Source: Ornithodoros turicata
Lineage: Eukaryota; Arthropoda; Arachnida; Ixodida; Argasidae
Direction of reading: 5' to 3'
Length of the DNA stretch: 64,000 bases
NCBI RefSeq assembly: GCF_037126465.1
Contig: NC_088205.1
Span: forward strand, 27,635,482 to 27,699,481
Shown here: positions 21,715-31,695 of the stretch, one piece after another
Numbering within the stretch: position 1 is the first letter of the stretch
How the letters are laid out: every line of letters starts with the position of its first letter
Made by a program: the position numbers and the translations under genes
Notes under the pieces: model-generated
Databases searched by the model: none
What the model saw: only the letters and a program-made list of their open reading frames with translations
What the model was told of the DNA's origin: nothing

Positions 21715-22142
21715 TACATTGACAAGCGTATTTTTCAGCCGCGTTCGGAGTCATACAAGGAGTTCAACGTTACCTTGATTTTCACTATATGCCATGCAAA
21801 ATGCCGGCTCTGTATTGTTTTAGAAGAAAACGTCCTGTGATATTTACTGTTCTGTGATATTGCTGTATGATAAATGCTTCAGCTTTTATATAGTGCTTGC
21901 GTTGTTGCCTGAATCTATGTGTCGTGACATAAATAAATATATATTTCGTATCTTTTGTTGATCACTCATCAAACAAGCGATTGACGATTTGCAAAATGAA
22001 ATATCACATATCGGTGTTGGGCTGATGCTTCTGGTGAAATAATGGTTTGAGTGTAACATACACACGAGTGATGTGTTTGTCCATGTCCCCCTAATGGTTA
22101 CCCACGCTCAGGCTTTTCATATCAAGAAGAATGGTCCTTGTA

Positions 22143-22343
22143 GGGTAAAACCCTAATTTCGTGGCCCTAAATTTTCGCGAATCGAGGGACAGGGGTATAT
22201 TCGTGGCAACTAAATTTCCGCGAGCTCCTCCATCTTCTTCTTCTCGAGCTTTTCTCCTTCTCTGTTTTGAACTATTTGCGTGCCCTTAAAGTTCTCGGAT
22301 TTTCTCGATTCGCGAAATTCGCGAAATAAAAGGGTTTTACCTA
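22143..22343. mobile_element. TIR MITE with GGTAAAACCC ends (left arm copy)
   Basis: GGGTAAAACCCTAATTTCG at one end and the reverse of GGTAAAACCCTTTTATTTCG at the other, followed inward by TTCGCGAATCGAG. It is present in both arms (again at 23935-24145), so it predates the arm duplication. Confidence 0.7.
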
Positions 22344-22860
22344 TCTTTATCCTAGCCGTACGTTTTCAAAATGCGCGTCTGTATTCGCCCCTGAATTTGT
22401 AATTTCATAGTTTTACATATTGCACTTGCCCTTCTGTTATCATGACAGAGACAACATGGCTTTGAGCAAGAGAACACCGACGAGTCTATAAGGACCGGAG
22501 AACACACAGCGGACTCATTATCGAGTCCTTCGTGTGTGTTCTCTATCCGTTTTATTGCCTTGTCGCTGTCCTCGGAGTCAATCATGTTGCCTCTGTCATG
22601 TGGAACAAAATAACGGGCGCGCGGCGCGGCACGTTGGACCGCTACTGTATAGGCGGATTTTCGTGCTGCATACCATAGGAAGCACAATGTAACGGGTATC
22701 ATGCGCTACACCGTATCCATGTGTGCAAGCGGCACCGTGTAACACGTGCACCACGCGTTACAGTGTAGACCTTTGTGTAGAGAGCACGCGATGACGCCTG
22801 TTCTAGGCGGCAAATTTTTTTTTAATGCCTCTTATTAAGTGTCACATGTCTAAGAGTGTA

Positions 22861-23529
22861 GGATTCGACGATTCGCGGATCCGGTTGGCCCATCCCTACT
22901 TTTTTCAATGTCATGAGTATGTATGCTGAGAAGATTTAGATAGCTAGAAAATACACAGTTATTCGAACTTGAAGAAGTGATATCTGCATGAAGTGTTGCA
23001 CGTACGGTGAAAATGTCGTCCCTTCGACGCCGAGAGCGATTTCGAGGCAAAGGACACGCGGGCTGCGCACGGCGCTGCAGAAACGCTCCCGAACACCAAC
23101 GCGTTGACGCCGTATTCCAAACCGATCGCGAACGTGTTGATAGTTCCGGAAACGTCGTCGTCGCCGGAGAGATATGAAGGTTCCACATACGCACAGCGCT
23201 TCATACAGATCACTTCTCCAAGTTCGAATATCTCTGCATTTACTAGCTAGGCTAAATTTTCTCAGTATGCATATCCCCATGATGGGAAAAAAGGTTTGTC
23301 TTACGAATATTCGTCCTTTAAAATGATTGATCACTGCACATGTCTCCAGTCAAGGAGAACACTGTGTTGCAACGTAGAGAAATGAGTGAGTCGCATGCAG
23401 AAATTGTGTAAAACTCCTGGTATTAGTATGCAATGCAAATCTGTGTAATCGATTAAATGTTCTAACCTTCATTTCGCGCATGGCTCTTTCTGTGTCAAAA
23501 ACGAAAGACGTGTCGTAGCCTTCGTGTCC
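22861..23529. repeat. Spacer of the large inverted duplication, itself palindromic
   Basis: It starts GGATTCGACGATTCGCGGATCC, a GATTCG-hexamer end. About 22905-23296 is a fold-back: TATGCTGAGAAGATTTAG..AGCTAG..TTCGAACTTG..GAAGTGAT pairs with its reverse around about 23095. The last 220 bp (23305-23529: TGATCACTGCACATGTCTCC ... GTAGCCTTCGTGTC) recur in the same orientation at 27115-27335, on the far side of the right arm. Minus-strand ORFs through the fold-back are not recognised. Confidence 0.65.
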
Positions 23530-23934
23530 TACGCTCTTAGACATGCGACACTTAATAAGAGGCATCTTTTTGAAAAAATTTGCCGCCTAGAACAGGCGTC
23601 ACCGCGTGACAGTATTTCACCGCCTATACAGTAGCGGTCCAACGTGCCGCGTCGCGCGCCCGTTATTTTGTTCCACATGACAGAGGCAACATGATTGACT
23701 TCGAGGACAGCGACAAGGCAATACGACGGATAGAGAACACACACGAAGGATTCGATAATGAGTCCGCTGTGTGTTCTCCGGTCCTTATAGACTCGTCGGT
23801 GTTCTCTTGCTCAAAGCCATGCTGTCTCTGTCATGATAACAAAAGGGCAAGTGCAATATGTAAAACTATGAAATTACAAATTCAGGGGCGAATACAGACG
23901 CGCATTTTGAAAGCGTACGGCTAGGATAAAGATA

Positions 23935-24145
23935 GGTAAAACCCTTTTATTTCGCGAATTTCGCGAATCGAGAAAATCCGAGAACATTAAGGCCACGCAA
24001 ATAGTTCAAAACAGAGAAGGAGAAAAGCTCGAGAAGAAGAAGATGGAGGAGCTCGCGGAGCTCGCGAAATTTAGTTGCCACGAATATACCCCTGTCCCTC
24101 GATTCGCGAAAATTTAGGGCCACGAAATTAGAGTTTTACCCTACA
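23935..24145. mobile_element. TIR MITE with GGTAAAACCC ends (right arm copy)
   Basis: Partner of 22143-22343 in reverse orientation, differing by a few bases plus a repeat of GAGCTCGCG at about 24050. Confidence 0.7.
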
Positions 24146-26033
24146 AGGACCATTCTTCTTGATATGAAAAGCCTGAGCGTGGGTAACCATTAGGGGGACA
24201 GGACAAACACACCACTCGTGTGTATGTTACACTCAAACCATTATTTCACCAGAAGCATCAGCCCAACACCGATATGTGGTATTTCATTTAGCAAATCGTC
24301 AATCGCTTGCTTGATGAGTGATCAACAAAAGATACGAAATATATATTTATTTATGTCACGACACATAGATTCAGGCAACAACGCAAGCACTATATATTAA
24401 AGCTGAAGCATTTATCACACAGCAATATCACAGAACAATAAATATCACAGGACGTTTTCTTCTAAAACAATACAGAGCCGGCATTTTGCATGGCATATAG
24501 TGAAAATCAAGGTAACGTTGAACTCCTTGTATGACTCCGAACGCGGCTGAAAAATACGCTTGTCAATGTACTCCCCGAGCACCGATGGTGTACCATGATG
24601 ATCGAGGGAGTTGCTGCCGTAGAAGGCTGTGGTGCCCGTGTTTCACTTTCTGACGTGCAGGCTGGGTTGTTTGAAGGAGACACCCGTTTTTCAAATTTTG
24701 TAGAGGCTGGGACGATGAGAGATGTCGCTGACTTATTGAAACCTCTAGTTTTGTTGAGTGATTTGGCACACCATCGAAACTTATCACGCTGCTTGGGGAG
24801 TTACCTCTGCAAGAAAATTATGTGTTTGACAAAAATGCTGCAGAAAAATACTGAACGCAGGCATGGGAATATTTTGAAGTTGAAAATCATGAAAATCGAA
24901 TAACAATTTCGCGCGCCTGCACCTTAGCAACATAACTGTCCAACGCAAAACAAAAAGGGTGATAAGATCACTCAAGACAATTTTCTTGCTGTTTCTCTCG
25001 TTGCTTTGACAGAACTTACTGCTTAGGGGGCCTGCACTTTGCGGAACTTCATTTGAAGCGTGACTTGTGTGTGGTGCGCTGCTGCTTTATTCTAGCGCAT
25101 CAGTATGAAACAAAAAGGAAGAAATGTGAACCTATTTGCATACTCACAAATTCATTTCATGATGCAACAACCCGTTTTAGTTCTTACGGGGGGATCTATC
25201 TATTTTCACAGGAAAGGTCATAGTTCTTACGCAGAATAGCATGAACTATGGGAGGGGGCATACAGTAGAGACACCACCCCCTTCGTGAGGTAGCTTTCCT
25301 GTTTGATGACAATACATGAGTGGGCCCTTCGATGTAGTTCTGATCGAAGTCCCAGCACTCGTCGGAACTGCATATCCCCCCGCGGAACTCCTCGAGCTTC
25401 CCTGTTACATGACAGTTGTGAATCATAATCGGCACAGTCACTCCTACATCCCGTTCATTCCCCAGTCGCCATGCATGCCACGCACATTTGGTTCGGTCAT
25501 ATCACGAGTTACTGTCTCATATCGCAGTAAGCCCTCCCGATTTAGTTGACCGCATCGATAAACAACAAGAGCCTGGAACAGGGCATATTCCACGTCAAGT
25601 TCTCATCAAATCATAACGCTCTGAGGGTATGAGGGCCTACATAATCAGTGTCTATTGGTACAACTGCTGTTAAGAATAAATCACAGTGTACACAAAGAGA
25701 ATTCGACAATGAAGATTTCTTCTCTGTTACATGCACAAGCGTTCATAAAAAGTACTAACTTTAAGCTTCTACACGTAACCCTTTCTAATGGCTGATCCCT
25801 GTATGAATATTCACTACTTTTCGGTATACCTCTAAACAATGAACATAAATGCTTACTTTCCTTGAGCGTGTCAACAACGTACTGGACGAAACTGACGCGA
25901 CCGGCACAAATGCAATGTGCACATTTTTGCAATACATTTTGGAAATGACAGCCGGCCCGCCTTGCCGCTTCGTAGTAGTCTATGTTGATTGAGAGACCTC
26001 CTGAACGTCAAATTCTGTAAATTCCGTCAACAA

Positions 26034-26128
26034 CAACAACAACAAATAAGTTAATGATAATGAATGGGGAAATTCGCCACGTAAGGTGCGGCCCACTACC
26101 CCAAGGCACAATGGGGCAGGATGAGATA
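26034..26128 (-). mobile_element. 95-bp retrotransposon 3' tail insertion
   Basis: On the minus strand: GGGGTAGTGGGCCGCACC, GGCGAATTTCCCCATTCATT, ATCATTAACTTATTTGTTG, then (GTT)n. This is a non-LTR 3' UTR end. It is flanked by GTCAACAA (26026-26033, 26129-26136). The left arm carries the empty site TTGTTGACGGAATTTACGG near 20980. It is extremely 5'-truncated. Confidence 0.85.
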
Positions 26129-26528
26129 GTCAACAATGCTACGGTACATTTGATTTTCCACTCGCAAGCGTAGACAAACAGTTAACCGCGCGTCCTCGCG
26201 TTCTGGTGTTATGATCGTTATGGTGGTTATCGCTTATCAACTGCCAGGCGAGAGAGACGGTTGGCGACGCAGGTATGAGCGGAAGTAAGCAAACAAAAGA
26301 AACAAAAAACCAAAGGCGTTTTGGCTTACCCGGCACAAGTAGGCGGCACATTACTTTCGGTGGACAACTTTCCTCTCATGCAGCGTTAGACCTTGATTTG
26401 TGCCGCGTATTAGGAGTAAAATGACACATACAGCCTTGTATCGCCTATACAAATTGACGGGAAAAACGCTTGAAATAGGCGTTTTTCCATCGCGAGCGGC
26501 ACAGTAAGCGTTTTTGGATTTAGAGTGG

Positions 26529-27080
26529 CAGGGATTCGAGATTCGGGAATCCGAATCCCAGTGCCCAAAACGGCGAATCGAATCTTTCGAATCCGTCAAC
26601 CACCTTTGTTTGTTTCTTTTTAAAATTGGCGCCTCCGCAGAAAGCCTGATTTGCCGGCTGGTGTTTCCTTTTTGGTTTGTTTACGTTGCTTTCAAGCAGG
26701 AACTCTTACATTACAAGTTCAAAAGTAACATGGTTTTTCTTTTGATTGTTTCTGAGTTTCATGGAAATAATTCAGACTCGAGAGTTTATGTATTTGCTGT
26801 AGTCGACGAACAACAGGTTAAATAAATTACAGTTAAGAATAAGTATATTGGAATGTTTTCTCCTGAAAGTTAACTATTATTTCACTTGTTTTTCGTTAAA
26901 CAAATATGTTATATTCTGGATCAAGACACTTTCTTTTCAATGGAATTGTTCTTTCTCCTGGCTTTTTAAACTCTCTTTTATGAAAGGATTAAAGATTCGA
27001 TCGTAAGATTCGTGGTTTCGCAGAACCTTCCTTGGATTCGGATTCGGATTCGGAAAATTCCAGATTCGTCCCATCTCTAG
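26529..27080. mobile_element. hAT-like nonautonomous element with GATTCG-hexamer ends
   Basis: Left CAGGGATTCGAGATTCGGG followed by ATCCGAATCCC. The right end is GGATTCGGATTCGGATTCGG ... CGTCCCATCTCTAG, whose reverse begins TAGAGATGGGACGAATC. CAGGG/TAGAGATGGGA is a hAT-style terminus. The body is AT-rich (26640-26990) without a transposase. An 8-bp duplication cannot be checked because the left flank is the end of element A. Confidence 0.5.
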
Positions 27081-27470
27081 AAAAAAGCTTCTCTGAGAAA
27101 TATTCGTGGATTGAAATAATTGATCACTGCGCATGTCTCCAGTCAAGGAGGACTCATAATGTGTTGCAATGTATAGAAATGAGTGAGTGGCATGCACACG
27201 TTGTGTGAAACTCTTGACCCATGACATTAGTATGTATATTGGTGTAATTGATTAAAGGTTCTGACTTGCTTTCGCATATGGCTCTTTCTGTGTCAAAAAC
27301 AAAAGTCTTATCGTAGCCTTCGTGTCCCAATGTCGGCGAGAGAGTGGTCAGACAGCTAAAAAAAAACCCTCATTCTTGGGTATGAACGATGTACAATATC
27401 GCTTCCTTCAGCTTGCATATAGCAAAAATTACACACTTCACTCTCTATAACTGTGTTCATAAATTGCAAC

Positions 27471-27897
27471 ACACACACACACACAAATAGAGATACGATG
27501 ATGAGATGGGGCTGATGCCGGCCAGCAGGCTGGGCGCTGCCCCAGTGCCACTTGTACGTGATGAGAGATGATGATGATTATGATAAGGGGTCCGGTAATC
27601 AAAGCAGGGTGGAGAGGCCTGTTGATGACAAGAAGTCCCAGAGGTGACGCAGACCTTGGCGTGTATGAGCTGGACTGGACCATGGGCCCAGCACCTTGCC
27701 TATGGTAAAGGGGCGATGATCGATCGCATGCAGTTCGTGCTGCAATATCGCACGCTCCCGCTGGTAGTCCGGGCAGTCCATAAATAGGTGGTGCAGGTCT
27801 GCACGCACACTGCATGCTGCACAAAGGTCCGAGGGCGCACGGCCAAGACGCTGCCTCATAACTGGTGTAAATGCAACATTCAGCCGCATGCGGTGAA
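27471..27897 (-). mobile_element. 5'-truncated RNase H-type retrotransposon C-terminus
   Basis: Minus-strand protein: LLHRMRLNVAFTPVMRQRLG, CAACSVRADLHHLFMDC (CCHC knuckle), RPFTIGKVLGPW, then LRHLWDFLSSTGL. It ends in a 3' UTR and a (TG)n tail at 27471-27485. Flanked by GCAAC (27466-27470, 27898-27902). The left outer arm lacks it. It belongs to a family related to, but distinct from, the 19089-20788 element. Confidence 0.8.
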
Positions 27898-28085
27898 GCA
27901 ACATTCGATCGAGTAATTGCGTCGTTTTAATTAATCACCTACTGATAACCCACCACTTTATAGGCAAGCTTTTTATTCAGTGTCGAATTTTCAATATTGT
28001 GCTGTTGCTTTAAAACAGACAAACACATATTACGAATTGTAAATTAATATACAAAATGCGAGAATGTAAGACAATGACAAAACTA

Positions 28086-28870
28086 TGTTTTTGTGCGACA
28101 ACTGTTCACAAAAGAATGTTAGTCACGTGAGAAAAACCGAATCACCGATATGTACAAAGAGTGAAAGATGAAACACCACCGTACAATTTAGAATGTAAAA
28201 GTGTCAATGTTTTGTCGCCAACACCTCGCAGGTGATATCCTGTACGCGGTGGAAAATATTTTTTGTTGTAAGTCAATGGCAAAACTATGTTTTTCCGCGA
28301 TAAGTTATGGATGTCTTATAGGTATACGTATGTGTTTAGCATAAGAAAACGTCTGTACCATGGTTTCGAATTCAACGATATATCTTCACTACCCTTCTGT
28401 CAAATAATCGTACAATATGTATACTGATCCTCCCCCGTGAACAGGTGGGTTCAGTTACTTGCATCCTTCGGGCGCTGAAGCCGTAAATACGATGTCTTTC
28501 TGAGTCTATTGTTGAGAGGGGAACGTATATGGTCGAGGGGCAACCAGTTAGAAAGTTCTTTGTGAGCCCTCTCTCACACAACCTCTGAATCTCCATACAA
28601 TTCAGAATGGAAGAAGAAGACAAATATTCCTGACAAACATCTCACAGATGGTACCGCGCATGTAGTGTGGGTTATTTTGTATCGAGTTCCTAGTTATTAT
28701 TTTAAGTCAATGAGAAACTAGTTTACTAACTAGAAACTTGAGTTTTTTGCGTGACAGTTTTTCGTGTAAGATATGTTTGTTGGTTAATGATTTTAGCATA
28801 AGAAAATGCGTGTACCATGCTTTCGAATGTACGATATATCTTCATTACCCATTCTTGGTGTTTCATTCTA
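28086..28870 (+). repeat. Diverged tandem repeat, period about 458 bp
   Basis: TAGCATAAGAAAACGTCTGTACCATGGTTTCGAA (about 28335) recurs at about 28793 with ACGATATATCTTCA following both. ACTATGTTTTT..GCGA blocks recur at 28084, 28283 and, weaker, 28740. No coding signal. Confidence 0.6.
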
Positions 28871-28922
28871 ACAGACACTACAAACCTTACTTTGTTTTAT
28901 GAATCCAACACAGAAAGTAGAC

Positions 28923-29038
28923 ATGTTAAAAATGAACTTCACCCCATAGCACGCTCCTAGCAAACAACTAGCACTAATGATATAAGCCATGGTTTGTTGA
29001 AGACGGGAGGCGTTCTCCTGTTTTCTGACAGTTATGAA
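28923..29038. mobile_element. Half of a GGCGTACGCC hairpin MITE
   Basis: TTAAAAATGAACTTCACCCC..AGCACGCTCCTAGC runs to GGGAGGCGTTC..TGACAGTTATGAA, the left half of the 10031-10279 element. It stops at the hairpin centre, where the left arm of the second inverted repeat begins. Confidence 0.7.
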
Positions 29039-30210
29039 TATTTCGAGCGCAATAGGGAATCTACGTTTCATGTTCCAACATGACACAACTTTTAATTAAT
29101 CAGTTTCTTATTAAGTGAATAGCATAGACGTAAGGAAATAATGAGAAACAACACGATCAACAGATGGCATTAATAGAGACCCAAACCTGCGCTTCATCCA
29201 ACACGTAAACAACATGCATGAATATAATAGCGAAACAATCTATTAAAACGAGAAATATTACAAATTTAATACTGTGACTAGCACAGACTTGACGCTGAAG
29301 AACAGAGGAACACTCTAAGTGGCGCCACGTAAACAACAACAGAGGAAAATATTCTATCATTTAACCATCATAAAATCATCTTCGTGACTTAATCTAATCG
29401 AACACTATAAAATTTTCATTCTAACAAACGCTACAACCCTTACTTTGATGGAGGCATCCAACACACAGGCACGGTACGATTTGAGAGGATCTCGGTTTTT
29501 CTTCAAAGCCCGGAGACATTATCTCTCTATCTATACGACCAAAGCGAAGCAACTGCGCATGCTTTATCACTCAAAGGATTATGGGGTAAAGCACTATTCT
29601 TTCTTTCAGCAAACAGGACGCTCTCAAGGTCAGATAAGATAGTACAAAGGCGATATATTCTATTGTACAATTATCGCAAATAAATACCGGCATTATTCGC
29701 GGGGATCACTATCTTTTCACATCCTTTTCTTGAAACGGAAGTCTTCCGTCAAAGTGGATGACAAGTTGGTTAAGTTTGTACAGAGGCGATATTTTTTATT
29801 GAACATGTAGAGAAAGTCCAAATTATTCAACGATAGCAACAACACTCAATCAAAAACGAGAAGCAAATTTAATTACATCATTTTTTTGTAATATCTTGCA
29901 ACAGAAAGTTCTATATAGATGAACCAAACAGAAATATCAAATGTGGCATGCAACTCAGAAATATGAGGCATGCCCATCTCAGAGATTATTTTTACTAATG
30001 TCAATCGAGTGAACAATTGAAACAAATCCAAGACAATAATCATTTCAGGTAGTAACTTCCCAACTCATATAATATCAATGGAGTGAATACCTGAAACAAA
30101 GTCAAAACATTCAGACTAATCATTTCTAAGCAAGCAGTGTGAATACACCACAGAATCTGTACAGAAACATGTCATTTGAATGAATAAACAGAATCAACTA
30201 GTGGATTCAA
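29037..30210. repeat. Left arm of the second large inverted repeat
   Basis: Reverse complement of 45578-46700, about 85% identical by eye. Shared blocks include AATAGGGAATCTA, TAAGGAAATAATGAGAAACA, CATCCAACACACAGGCAC, GGGGATCACTATCTTTTCAC and TTGTAATATCTTGCAACAGA. AT-rich; short ORFs without known domains. It ends at the SINE target site 30203-30210. Confidence 0.75.
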
Positions 30211-30515
30211 CCTCCAGCGGAATGGCCGAGTGGGCTAAGGCGTCCGCTCGTTGGTGGTAACCAAGGTCGTGCTGAGGACTTGAAGGTGGTGGGTTCGAAT
30301 CCTACCGCCGGCTGCGCTGTCTGAGGTTTTCCCTGGGTTTTCCGAAGACTTTCCAGACGAATGTCAGCACAGTTCCCCCTGAAGTCTGTCCAGGACGCAT
30401 AGTAACCCCCCTGTCCCCCACTCCTTCATTCTGTCCGCTCTCCGTCTGTCCACATCTGTAGGCCGCTCATAGCCACAGTTGCTTCGCGGCGCTAACACCC
30501 AATCGAAGAAAAAGG
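30211..30515 (+). mobile_element. Full-length tRNA-derived SINE (Ruka-like)
   Basis: Flanked by perfect 8-bp duplications GGATTCAA (30203-30210, 30516-30523). The head has an A-box-like TGGCCGAGTGGGC at about 30222, a long variable-arm region and the B box GGTTCGAATCC (about 30291), as in a class II (Ser/Leu type) tRNA. The body has CTGAGGTTTTCCCTGGG, CCAGACGAATGTCAGCACAG and TCTGTCCACATCTGTAGGCC. The tail is A-rich. The pol III boxes look intact. Tick genomes carry such SINEs (Ruka); assignment to that family is from memory of its architecture. Confidence 0.9.
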
Positions 30516-30523
30516 GGATTCAA

Positions 30524-30841
30524 GCGATAAAGTGAGTGATGAAAACCGACGACCCCAACATCAAGTTAAGGAAGGGAGGATTTTAGCGCGGTCTTGTACA
30601 TAGAATCATTAAAAGCACACGTTTTTTCTTACTCATCACACCTTTTTGTAAATCAATTTCCATAATTCTCATGGCAGGTGGATATTAATAACGTTCTAAA
30701 CCAGATGGCATAATAAATTTTTAAACAATAAAATGAGCATAGATATGCTTTTAATTAAGTGTAGAGGCACACTCGAAAACAGAACAAACAACTGCTCTAC
30801 ATTGAAGAGATGGACTGATTTTATACTCGTTACCATAAGTC
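30524..30841. other. AT-rich DNA, nothing recognised
   Basis: Just downstream of the SINE target site. Possible continued weak homology to the right arm near 45560 for about 30 bp. Confidence 0.3.
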
Positions 30842-31240
30842 ATGGGAAGATGTGATAAAAAACTGCTTCGAAAAGGAAAAGCCGCGAAACGATTCCATTA
30901 TCACTGCATTTCAGTACGTCTAGACATGATCATATTCGGAGATATGGTACAAACTACAGAACTGAAGGTGCAAGAATTTGTATGCCGAATCTACAATAGT
31001 TATACAAAGATCTGCACATCAACATGGGAAGGGCCACTGGGATTGATGGCGGAGCTTTTGAGGTTTGCTAATGAAGAATTGAAATACACTAGACCAGATG
31101 TAATTGTAATCATTGCAATGGGCATTGCATTCATCAAGAAAGCAGTGAGATCAAATTATCGTATACAACCGGTCTATATTGCACGATTCATTACGTATTT
31201 GTTGAAATTACACCTAACTATTGAGATGAAAAGTACATAA
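30842..31240 (+). CDS. Hypothetical ORF a (132 codons), present twice in inverted orientation
   Basis: Unrecognised protein. The C-terminal 68 residues (LLRFANEELKYTRPDVIVII, MGIAFIKKAVRSNY, ARFITYLLKLHLTIEMKST) recur on the minus strand at 36853-37059 with only a few differences. The N-terminal half is basic (RCDKKLLRKGKAAKR) and not repeated. A hydrophobic stretch VIVIIAMGIAFI could be a membrane or core helix. It is followed 71 bp later by ORF b in both copies, so the two travel as a unit. It may be a gene of a mobile element bounded by the inverted repeats. No function is assigned and it may be a remnant. Confidence 0.4.
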   Translation: MGRCDKKLLRKGKAAKRFHYHCISVRLDMIIFGDMVQTTELKVQEFVCRIYNSYTKICTSTWEGPLGLMAELLRFANEELKYTRPDVIVIIAMGIAFIKKAVRSNYRIQPVYIARFITYLLKLHLTIEMKST

Positions 31241-31311
31241 AAAATCTTATCACATCATAAGTTCCACTACCACGGCTACCGCAATTATTTTCTTCTACCC
31301 GTTCTTGCAAG

Positions 31312-31605
31312 ATGTCGAATGAGCCGAAGTTCAATATTGTTGTACAAAGTCTGATGTATCACTTATTGAAACTCAACGAACATATCAACTGCGGTGGACC
31401 ACTAGACGATTTTCATCTAATACTGTCGTGTACTCCATTCAAGAATCTTGATACAAAGAAAGGAAACATCAATAAGAGATCGTGCAAGCTCGTCGCAACA
31501 AAGTGCAAGTTGCTGAAGCGATACAAATACGTATCGATTGCATTAATCAACGCTGGATTGGAATGGAATTTTTATTCAAAACACACACATCAAGGAAAGT
31601 CATGA
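31312..31605 (+). CDS. Hypothetical ORF b (97 codons), present twice in inverted orientation
   Basis: Starts MSNEPKFNIVVQSLMYH; the same start occurs at 36781 on the minus strand. Between copies there is an in-frame 3-bp difference (YHLL versus YHQLL), and 45 of the first 47 residues are otherwise the same. After CTPFKN the copies diverge: here NKRSCKLVATKCKLLKRYKY and NAGLEWNFYSKHTH follow, while the other copy switches to RT sequence. The protein is basic with no recognised domain. The 3' end abuts the 3' end of the CR1-like element. Confidence 0.4.
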   Translation: MSNEPKFNIVVQSLMYHLLKLNEHINCGGPLDDFHLILSCTPFKNLDTKKGNINKRSCKLVATKCKLLKRYKYVSIALINAGLEWNFYSKHTHQGKS

Positions 31606-31695
31606 AGGCCCGCCTAAGCCCGAGGGCTTGTGTCGCAGGGCCTGACGTCAGCAGCGAAATCGTACACTATTCACACGCGAAAAATAAAGTATTGC

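Larger units (their letters stand above)
18730..22858 (+). mobile_element. TIR element A, left copy (with three nested insertions)
   Basis: TA|CACTCTAAATCCAAAAAACG at the left and GACATGTCTAAGAGTG|TA at the right. Without its nested insertions (the MITE at 19081-20934, the retrotransposon at 19089-20788 inside it, and the MITE at 21317-21714) it is about 1.87 kb. It lacks about 1.1 kb present in the right copy. The junction TCATTT/CTTGCAGAGG at about 21073 shares ATTT with the lost segment, which fits a microhomology deletion. Two short ORFs (minus, 21066-21290 and 22352-22702) are conserved in the other copy but match no family I know. Confidence 0.7.
23532..26527 (-). mobile_element. TIR element A, right copy (fuller)
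   Basis: The inverted copy of 18730-22858: TA|CGCTCTTAGACATG at the left, GGATTTAGAGTG at the right. It retains about 1.1 kb (24817-25947) missing from the left copy. The plus-strand ORFs at 23691-23924 and 24595-24903 match the left-copy ORFs with few amino-acid changes (for example SAVCSPVLIDSSVFSCSKPC is identical). A minus-strand frame at 25196-25441 lies in the extra segment. No DDE or other transposase motif can be picked out, so the superfamily is not assigned. Confidence 0.65.
18280..28085. repeat. Large inverted duplication (about 9.8 kb overall)
   Basis: 18280-22858 and 23532-28085 are reverse complements of each other, interrupted by insertions. The outer parts (18280-18727 versus 27341-28085) are about 75-80% identical by eye. 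Shared blocks include GAGTAATTGCGTCGATTTAA, TGTGTTCATAAATT and TTTAGCTGxCTGTC. The inner parts (from the CACTCTAAATCC boundary inwards) are about 95-97% identical. The spacer 22861-23529 is not complementary to the other arm. The sharp step in identity at 18730/26527 suggests a younger inverted element pair inside an older inverted locus. Confidence 0.8.

Noticed and set aside
22352..22702. Transposase of element A
   Set aside because: The ORFs conserved between arms are short and carry no DDE/D spacing or DNA-binding motif I can identify.
18280..28085. Terminal inverted repeats of one giant transposon
   Set aside because: Identity changes abruptly inside the arms and the S segment is in direct, not inverted, orientation, so a single-element model does not explain the layout.
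30211..30310. Class II tRNA gene (Ser/Leu type)
   Set aside because: A and B boxes are present, but the sequence continues into a repeated body, ends in an A tail and has target-site duplications. It is a SINE head, as is the one at 51590.
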